This document shows, piece after piece, positions 10,549-15,500 of a DNA stretch of 15,500 bases. The position numbers and the translations under genes were made by a program. The notes below the pieces were generated by a model that saw only the letters and a list, made by a program, of their open reading frames with translations, was not told where the DNA came from and made no database searches. Within the stretch, counting starts at the first letter, position 1. Every line of letters begins with the position of its first letter. The stretch is taken from contig CM022665.1 in NCBI GenBank assembly GCA_012295275.1, positions 25,676,446 to 25,691,945 on the forward strand. The letters are read 5' to 3'. The DNA comes from Chrysomallon squamiferum (Eukaryota; Mollusca; Gastropoda; Neomphalida; Peltospiridae).

Positions 10549-11752
10549 CTGTGTAGTAAAAAAATATAAATATAGTCAAAGCATGGCATGGTTGTAATTA
10601 ACATGTCATTTGAAATAAAAACATTATGAATGGAAAAAAAGAATCTGCTGAAACAGACATCTTTTCATTTAACCACTTCCCCATAATAGTAATAGTAATA
10701 AGAAGAAGAAGAAGAAGAAGAACAACAACAACAACAACAACAGAAAGAAGAAGACAAATCGAAGAAGAAAATAACTAATAAAAGAAAAAGATGGAAAAAC
10801 AATTTATAGATTTGAAAAAAAATATATAAAAAATTCCCAAGATTCTCTGTCAAGCTGTGTAAAAGAAACTCTACCTGTAACGAAACAGAGGACGGCGTTG
10901 ACGATGTTGATGTCGCTGACAGATTTACATTTCTGTGTGAACAACTGCAGAACGACGATGAGAAATGCGACATTGATACCAATGAAACCAAAAATAGCGA
11001 ATGCTTGAGTAGCAGAAAACCACTCTAAAATAAGTATGTAAATAAATAAATAATAAAAATAACATCGAAACAGCAATACTAAAACACCCCAAATATTAAA
11101 TTAAAAAATAAAACTAATGAAACAATGACAGTAAAGGCAAAAATAAACTATATCAGTATCAAATTTGTAGTTAAAAACAGAATTCGTTAATATATATATA
11201 TATTTTTTTAAATTTAAAATAATAATAATAATAATAACATTATAATAATTAAAAAGAAACAACTAATAAAAACTAAATAAATAAAAGTATTTTAAGACAA
11301 ACTAAAAATATATTAATAGTTTTCTGGGTTTTTAAAAAAAATGTCTTCGTCTTTTCTTTTCGTTTCTTTTTTATTATTTAATTCTATCTTTTTTTGTTGT
11401 TGTTGTTGTTCTGTTTATTTATTTATTTTGAATAGAAATAAATAAATAACTTCAAAGATATCTGTTATTGAGAAAAAAATATTTTAAGAATTAAAAATTC
11501 TTTGACATATTCTTTTCATCCGTTACCATTTCTTGTACCATCCACCGCAGAACATGGTTTCAGAGGATCGGTGTTACTGCATATTCTCCACAAACCAGTT
11601 CCACTGAAAATATTAGTGTTAACTGTCGCATATGTTTTACCCCACTCGGCGGTAGTAAACGCAACCCAATTACAAATCTGAGCCAAAAGTAAAACTATGA
11701 AGACAATTTTCATGAACAGTGGGGCTCCTGTAAAACTATCTTTCACTCCCAT
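10271..11752 (-). CDS. Claudin/PMP22-superfamily four-transmembrane protein (3 coding exons)
   Basis: Joining 11752-11527, 11024-10875 and 10548-10271 on the minus strand gives 654 nt, that is 217 residues plus TAA. Four hydrophobic segments fit the claudin/PMP22/EMP fold: about 13-36, 77-105, 114-140 and 152-175. The first extracellular loop carries the family signature: W37, then G53-L54-W55, C58 and, after eight residues, C67. The second loop (140-152) contains ETYGPDW and runs into FGMSFALA, typical of EMP/PMP22-like members. The total length is usual for the family. Known members sit in the plasma membrane, forming paracellular barriers (claudins) or serving as membrane-associated adapters (PMP22/EMP, calcium-channel gamma). 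Which branch this belongs to cannot be told by eye. The first ATG after an upstream in-frame stop is at 11752. The last 40 residues are oddly hydrophobic (see findings). Family assignment is strong; the symbol and exact role are unknown. Confidence 0.85.
10549..10874 (-). other. Intron between second and third coding exons of the claudin-like gene
   Basis: A 326-nt GT-AG intron in phase 1. It contains a compound trinucleotide repeat at about 10683-10757, read on the plus strand as TAG/TAA, then (AGA)n, then (ACA)n. On the transcribed strand this is a pyrimidine- and T-rich tract lying 130-200 nt upstream of the acceptor. Long reading frames crossing it are low-complexity runs (poly-Ser/Tyr/Cys) and not coding. 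Confidence 0.75.
10875..11024 (-). CDS. Claudin-like gene, second coding exon (TM2 and part of TM3)
   Basis: This 150-nt exon follows the acceptor CTTATTTTAG (AG at 11026-11025) and ends at the consensus donor ACAG|GTAGAG (GT at 10874-10873). Both junctions are phase 1. The first completes a Glu codon (residue 76) and the last begins an Ala codon (126). It encodes WFSATQAFAIFGF..., the TM2 entry typical of the family, then a short basic turn (QKCK, 106-109) and the start of TM3. Reading continues past the donor in frame into A+T-rich intron, so the boundary rests on the splice consensus and the in-frame join to the next exon. Confidence 0.82.
11025..11526 (-). other. Intron between first and second coding exons of the claudin-like gene
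   Basis: A 502-nt GT-AG intron in phase 1, donor GTAACG at 11526-11525 and acceptor TTTTAG at 11026-11025. It is very A+T-rich, with short TA, AAT, TTG and TTTA/AAAT tracts (11194-11206, 11218-11238, 11396-11450). Its donor end (11458-11526, plus six exonic bases) belongs to a 75-bp repeat also found at 652-726. Confidence 0.75.
11458..11532. repeat. 75-bp dispersed repeat, copy B, spanning a splice donor
   Basis: Second copy of the repeat at 652-726. It covers the last six bases of the first claudin coding exon, the GTAACG donor and the first 69 nt of the intron. The internal palindrome is at 11486-11502. Confidence 0.8.
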
Positions 11753-11777
11753 GGTCTCCAAGGAATATTTTTGTATT
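11527..11777 (-). CDS. Claudin-like gene, first coding exon with short 5' UTR
   Basis: The exon probably begins at 11777, after the 3' splice site GCTTTTTTCAG (AG at 11779-11778). That leaves a 25-nt leader before ATG at 11752, which implies an untranslated exon further upstream. The coding part encodes residues 1-75: a short cytoplasmic N-terminus, TM1, and most of extracellular loop 1 including W37, GLW 53-55, C58 and C67. The exon ends in phase 1 at 11527 before GTAACG. A second phase-1 donor, GTACAA, lies 12 nt earlier (exon end at 11539) and would remove residues 72-75 without changing frame. I prefer the downstream donor because A at +4 fits consensus better, but both are possible. Confidence 0.8.
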
Positions 11778-12402
11778 CTGAAAAAAGCTGTATCAGAAAT
11801 GAAAGTATTCTAGAAACTAAGTGGTTTTTATCCATTTTTGTTTTTTGTGTGAGTTGCCACAACAGATGTTGCCGTAAACGAAACCAAGTGATGTGTGGTT
11901 GTCGGAATCATAAATTATTTTATGTAATAAATGACTTTAAAATGCTATCCAGAAGCGATAAGTTTTTTTCAGACTGTTGTTTTGAGATAAGAGAGATCTT
12001 GTAAAACCAATTTCTCTCTTTACTCGTCAACTGACCTTATAGCACTGTTACATACAACTTGGTCTACTTCTAGGATACAATTTTTTTTTTTTTTTTTTTT
12101 TAAATATCTGCATAACTGGAAATTCAAACCCCGAATGAAGAAAAAACCCATACCAATCAGATAAATAAAAATAAAAATAAAATAAAATAAAATAAATTTA
12201 GAAAATTATGAATGTAACTTGTCTTTCATTTTAATAAAACCGGAGTCCATAGATCTATGTTAAACTGTACCATATGGCAGAACTCATAAATAGACTAATA
12301 TAATTTCTTATTTTTCCAGTTTATTATTTTTGGGGTGGGTAGGGTGGGGGTGGAGACCCATCATCATTAATCCAAATCACATTTGAACGCGGCTATCTTA
12401 TC
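11778..12402. other. Upstream region or intron of the claudin-like gene
   Basis: This is the side from which the claudin-like gene would be transcribed. No coding exon is visible. TATAAG on the minus strand (12041-12036) could be a core-promoter element, but no convincing 5' UTR exon and donor can be placed. It also contains T21 (12081-12101), AAAT/AAAAT repeats (12161-12197), a CATAGATCTATG palindrome near 12250 and the G-quadruplex motif. Confidence 0.4.
12332..12350 (+). other. G-quadruplex motif
   Basis: Four G runs, GGGG-T-GGG-TA-GGG-T-GGGGG, with loops of 1, 2 and 1 nt. Such short loops are known to favour very stable parallel quadruplexes. It stands out in otherwise A+T-rich DNA and lies about 560 bp upstream of the first claudin coding exon, on the strand opposite its transcript. 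Confidence 0.85.
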
Positions 12403-12525
12403 GTTCACAATAGGGTCGTGACGTCGTTACATACATTTTGCGGACCCATGGCGTTTTTTTTATTTTGTTTGACATCGCGGATCGATCCGCCATGTACTCG
12501 ATGACGTCATGACTACAGAAAAAAT
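12403..12525. mobile_element. CRE-like inverted-repeat element, copy 2
   Basis: Core arms GTCGTGACGTCGTTA (12415-12429) and CGATGACGTCATGAC (12499-12513) are inverted copies (11 of 15). Similarity extends inward to TACA and GCGGA(T/C)C, giving arms of about 35 bp. A perfect 14-bp palindrome, GCGGATCGATCCGC, lies inside (12477-12490). It shares its right half with 7616-7655. Confidence 0.6.
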
Positions 12526-13209
12526 ATTATACTTTATTATTAATTAAAACTGAACAGGACAATATTTAAAAATATATATGTATAAAAAATTACAACCAAA
12601 CAAACAACAATTAATTATTGCAATTTTCTACACTACATTTAAATAATTTGTTCGTATGATCAAAGATACTACTACAACAACAACAATAATAATAATAATA
12701 ATAATATAATTATTGTTGTTGTTGTTGTTGTTTTTTATTATTATAAATAACATTTAAAACAGCTTTAATAAATAAATCGTCTGTATTAAACATACGATTC
12801 ACTGAAAAGTTATATATATTCATAAAAATAGCGTATTAAAGTCATCTTACAATTATTCTTATTCTTAAGTGATCTTTTTGATCTTTTTATTGTATTTTCA
12901 TAATTTGGTAATAAGTGGTGTTAAAGTTAAATAAAACAATTTTTTTTTTAATTTTTTTTTTTTTAAAACTGTTTGTGTACTCCACCAAACATTCTCGCGT
13001 TGATGTGAGTCGTATGCAAAGGCAATATATTTTCCTGTCTGCAAGTTCAATTACAGATCAGAGATTACAGCATTGCAATGTACTTATAAATCATTTTAAA
13101 ATGTTCATTAAACTGGGCCTGTTTTTTTTTTTTATGTTCAGTACATTTTAAGACCATTGTTGCCACCCCTACACACGAAGAATAAATGCTTATGTTGCGA
13201 ACAGAGGTA
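12526..13209. repeat. Intergenic with a hairpin-forming ACA/ATA...TTG repeat
   Basis: No gene. 12674-12690 (ACA/AAT triplets) and 12709-12725 (ATT/GTT triplets) are perfect 17-bp inverted arms with an 18-nt loop. Poly-T tracts at 12939-12964 and 13121-13132 flank an open but low-complexity stretch. Confidence 0.7.
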
Positions 13210-13212
13210 TTG

Positions 13213-13266
<54 letters not shown>

Positions 13267-13303
13267 GTTATTAAAACAGTGTAAAACAGACAGACAGACA
13301 ACA
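13210..13303. repeat. Interrupted (TG)n plus (GACA)n microsatellite
   Basis: (TG)n with one TTTG interruption to about 13266, then four GACA units at 13287-13302. Confidence 0.9.
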
Positions 13304-14771
13304 CTGGTCGCACACTGTGTAATAAAACAAATAATAAAAAAATTATATCGAAATAAAAAAAAAGGTTTCTAATTTATGGATTCTTACATTCAGAAAAATG
13401 ACTGATCTGTAAATCGTTAATCAGATCAATATTATTTCACTCCAAAAGTGACACTGAAAGCAATAACCCTGCTGCGTTTAGATAACCTTTCGCGAAACAC
13501 AGAATAAATGTAGATTTAAATTTACTCGAATTTGTTAAAACGTGACAAAGTTTAGTTTTTCATAACTAATTTACTTTTAACCACATTTTCAAGATTTATT
13601 TTATTTTTAATTATTTAATGTAAGACCTTGATTATTTAATGAAAACGAAGGTTTTTTTTTTTTTTTTATTATTATTATTATTCTTTAAAAAAAAAAAAAT
13701 ATTTTTAATTACATCTTGGATAAATTGATTTCGTTTAAGTTCAGTTTAGTTTCTATTTTGAGATCGTCATGGTCGTTCGTTCGTTTGTTTGTTTGTTTTT
13801 TTTGTTTGTTTGTTGACTGGCCTTGGATTCTCTGTCTCCCAAGCATCAACCTTTTCGCTCTCGTTTTATGCCGGCCGAATTCGTGACATCCCTTGTAATA
13901 GCGTGGTTGTTACATAACAATGTACTATTCTCGTTTCTTAATGCCGCCCATATACACACACACACACACTGCTTTTCCTTTGTATAAAAACGCAATAACC
14001 ATTGATTCACTTTGACCTGGAATTATAAACAGATTTACTTTATAACGTGGATTTTTTGTGAAGGCTGACTGTTCTAAAGCGAGTTTCACTGCCTTATAAT
14101 GTAGTCGGGTAGCTGTTTATCTTTTCATTTACTAGCTGTGGTAACAGGATTGTGAATGACGTATGACGTCTGAAATACAGATCATTACGTCTGCTATGAA
14201 GGGAGACGGGAGGTGACTGTTCAGACTCGTTTTCCTTCTAGATGGCTTTGACACAGACAAAAGAAATCTATAGGAATTGATTGGCAGTAGTATTTGAAAT
14301 GTTTTAATTATATAATATTAAAAGAACGACTTTTTAAAATTGTGTGTGTGAGTGTGTGATGCATATTCAAATTGTGAAATATTTATTGAAATGAATAGAT
14401 AGATGAGTTAATTATTTTCTAATTCCTTTTCCCATTCAGAACTTAAATTATAGATAAATTATAGATAAACATGCACTTGACAATCTTTGTCGTTAATTTT
14501 TTTTTTTTTTTTTTAAACTCGCAGATCAGAAACATTGTATTTATCTTCTTCGTATAAATGTTGATTATTTCAGCGGATAAAAAAAAAAATTACTTGTTTT
14601 ATTTCCCATAATTATTATTATTATTATTATTATTATTGTTTTAATTTTACATCCTAGTTTCTGATATGTTTTAAATATCTTTTATTTACTCATAATGAAA
14701 ATTTTAACATGTTTGAAATGGTTCAACAATTTATAATGAAAATGAAAACTGTTGATGCTTCATTATTTCTG

Positions 14772-14774
<3 letters not shown>
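13304..14774. other. Intergenic with scattered short microsatellites
   Basis: No convincing gene. Simple tracts are T16(ATT)5 and A13 at 13652-13699, (GTTY)n at 13774-13813, (AC)n at 13955-13969, T18 near 14498-14515 and (ATT)n at 14610-14638. 13820-13930 and 14095-14240 are less A+T-rich; the latter has TGACGTATGACGTC and ATTACGTC, CRE-like sites that may be regulatory. Confidence 0.5.

Positions 14775-14862
<88 letters not shown>
14775..14862. repeat. (CT)44 microsatellite
   Basis: 44 uninterrupted CT units: a pure pyrimidine/purine mirror repeat able in principle to form a triplex. Confidence 0.95.
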
Positions 14863-14864
<2 letters not shown>

Positions 14865-15500
14865 GTGTGCAGTTCTTTTTAAAATTGTTGACAGTAAGAT
14901 GAGGACTTATTATGAGAATGGTCTGCTCATCGATTCACCACTACATACATTAATAAATGTGTGTGTAAAAACAACAAACTAACAATTTAGTCCAACTACC
15001 AATATAAAATTATAATTATGATAAAAAACAAAACATATTTATCTATTAATTTTTTTTATTCATGATAAAAAATGATATATTAGGCATGAAAAAAAAAAAA
15101 AAAATGTAACTGTTGTTATAGACAGGAATACATAACACGTCTTTGAAGTTAATCTGTCTTTGTCAGTATTCTCTTATTTCCGAGGAAGAAAAAGGGAGAA
15201 AAAAAAATGACTTGTTTTCATTTGTTTTGTTGATGATGGGAGGAAGCAAAGTTAATAGTAATTTTAATATTATATATATATAACATATATAATATTAAGA
15301 ACGTACAAATGTGCTTTATGATATAATTTGGGAAAGCATCACAGACTGCTTCTAAAATGTATAACAAATAAATAAATAACTTATTTAAATCAATTTTAAA
15401 ATTTTAAAGTACAGTAAATAAATAAATAAATTATATACACTAAACTAGAACAGAAATAAAAGTCACTGAAATTATAAACTTAATTTGTTTCCAGTTCAGG
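14863..15500. other. Intergenic, A+T-rich right edge
   Basis: No gene. A perfect inverted repeat with 14-bp arms (15264-15277 and 15285-15298) and a 7-nt loop, an A-run at 15090-15104 and short AAAT tracts (15366-15380, 15415-15431). Confidence 0.6.

Noticed and set aside
10665-10991. Minus-strand frame overlapping the second claudin exon in another frame
   Set aside because: Its Ser/Tyr/Cys tail is the intronic triplet repeat, and the remainder is an out-of-frame shadow of the real exon.
11771-12004. 77-codon plus-strand frame next to the claudin-like gene
   Set aside because: No recognisable domain; it overlaps the probable splice acceptor and 5' flank of the minus-strand gene, and its length is within chance expectation.
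12915-13372. Frames on both strands
   Set aside because: Dominated by poly-T (Phe) and TG/CA repeats; the intervening part has no domain features.

Overview
This is a strongly A+T-rich animal nuclear sequence. It has spliceosomal introns, long stretches without genes, very many microsatellites of every simple class (A/T runs, CA/TG, CT, AAT, GAAA, TTTA, GACA/GATA) and several short transposon-like elements. I read it as an invertebrate. A lophotrochozoan, most likely a mollusc, is my best guess from the microsatellite style and the kind of claudin-like gene, but nothing here fixes the species.

The one well-supported gene lies on the minus strand at about 10271-11777. Three coding exons (11752-11527, 11024-10875 and 10548-10271) join in frame through GT-AG introns of 502 and 326 nt, both in phase 1. 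They encode a 217-residue protein with four expected membrane segments and the W-GLW-C-C signature of the claudin/PMP22 superfamily in the first extracellular loop. A good 3' splice site just upstream of the ATG suggests that a separate 5' UTR exon lies further right, possibly outside the window.

A second likely gene is a 146-codon open frame on the minus strand at 1655-2095. Its composition is unlike the surrounding DNA: acidic and serine-rich N-terminus, basic S/T-P-rich C-terminus, and a match to the PP1-docking RVxF motif. I do not recognise its family.

The rest appears intergenic. 1-1350 holds microsatellites and a 75-bp repeat whose second copy (about 93% identical, gapless) sits across the 5' splice site of the second claudin-gene intron. 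2100-5470 is unique A+T-rich DNA with degenerate simple repeats and one inverted-repeat pair. 5475-5747 looks like a short non-autonomous hAT-like element. 6000-7135 is dense in AAT and TG/TC repeats. 7540-7660 and 12400-12525 hold two copies of a CRE-like (TGACGTCA) inverted-repeat element. A strong G-quadruplex motif is at 12332-12350. 13150-15500 is intergenic with several long microsatellites, including 44 uninterrupted CT units.

The two genes show no functional link. There is no CRISPR array, operon or prokaryotic feature. The most unusual points are the splice-site-spanning repeat, the paired inverted-repeat elements, and the hydrophobic C-terminal extension of the claudin-like protein.
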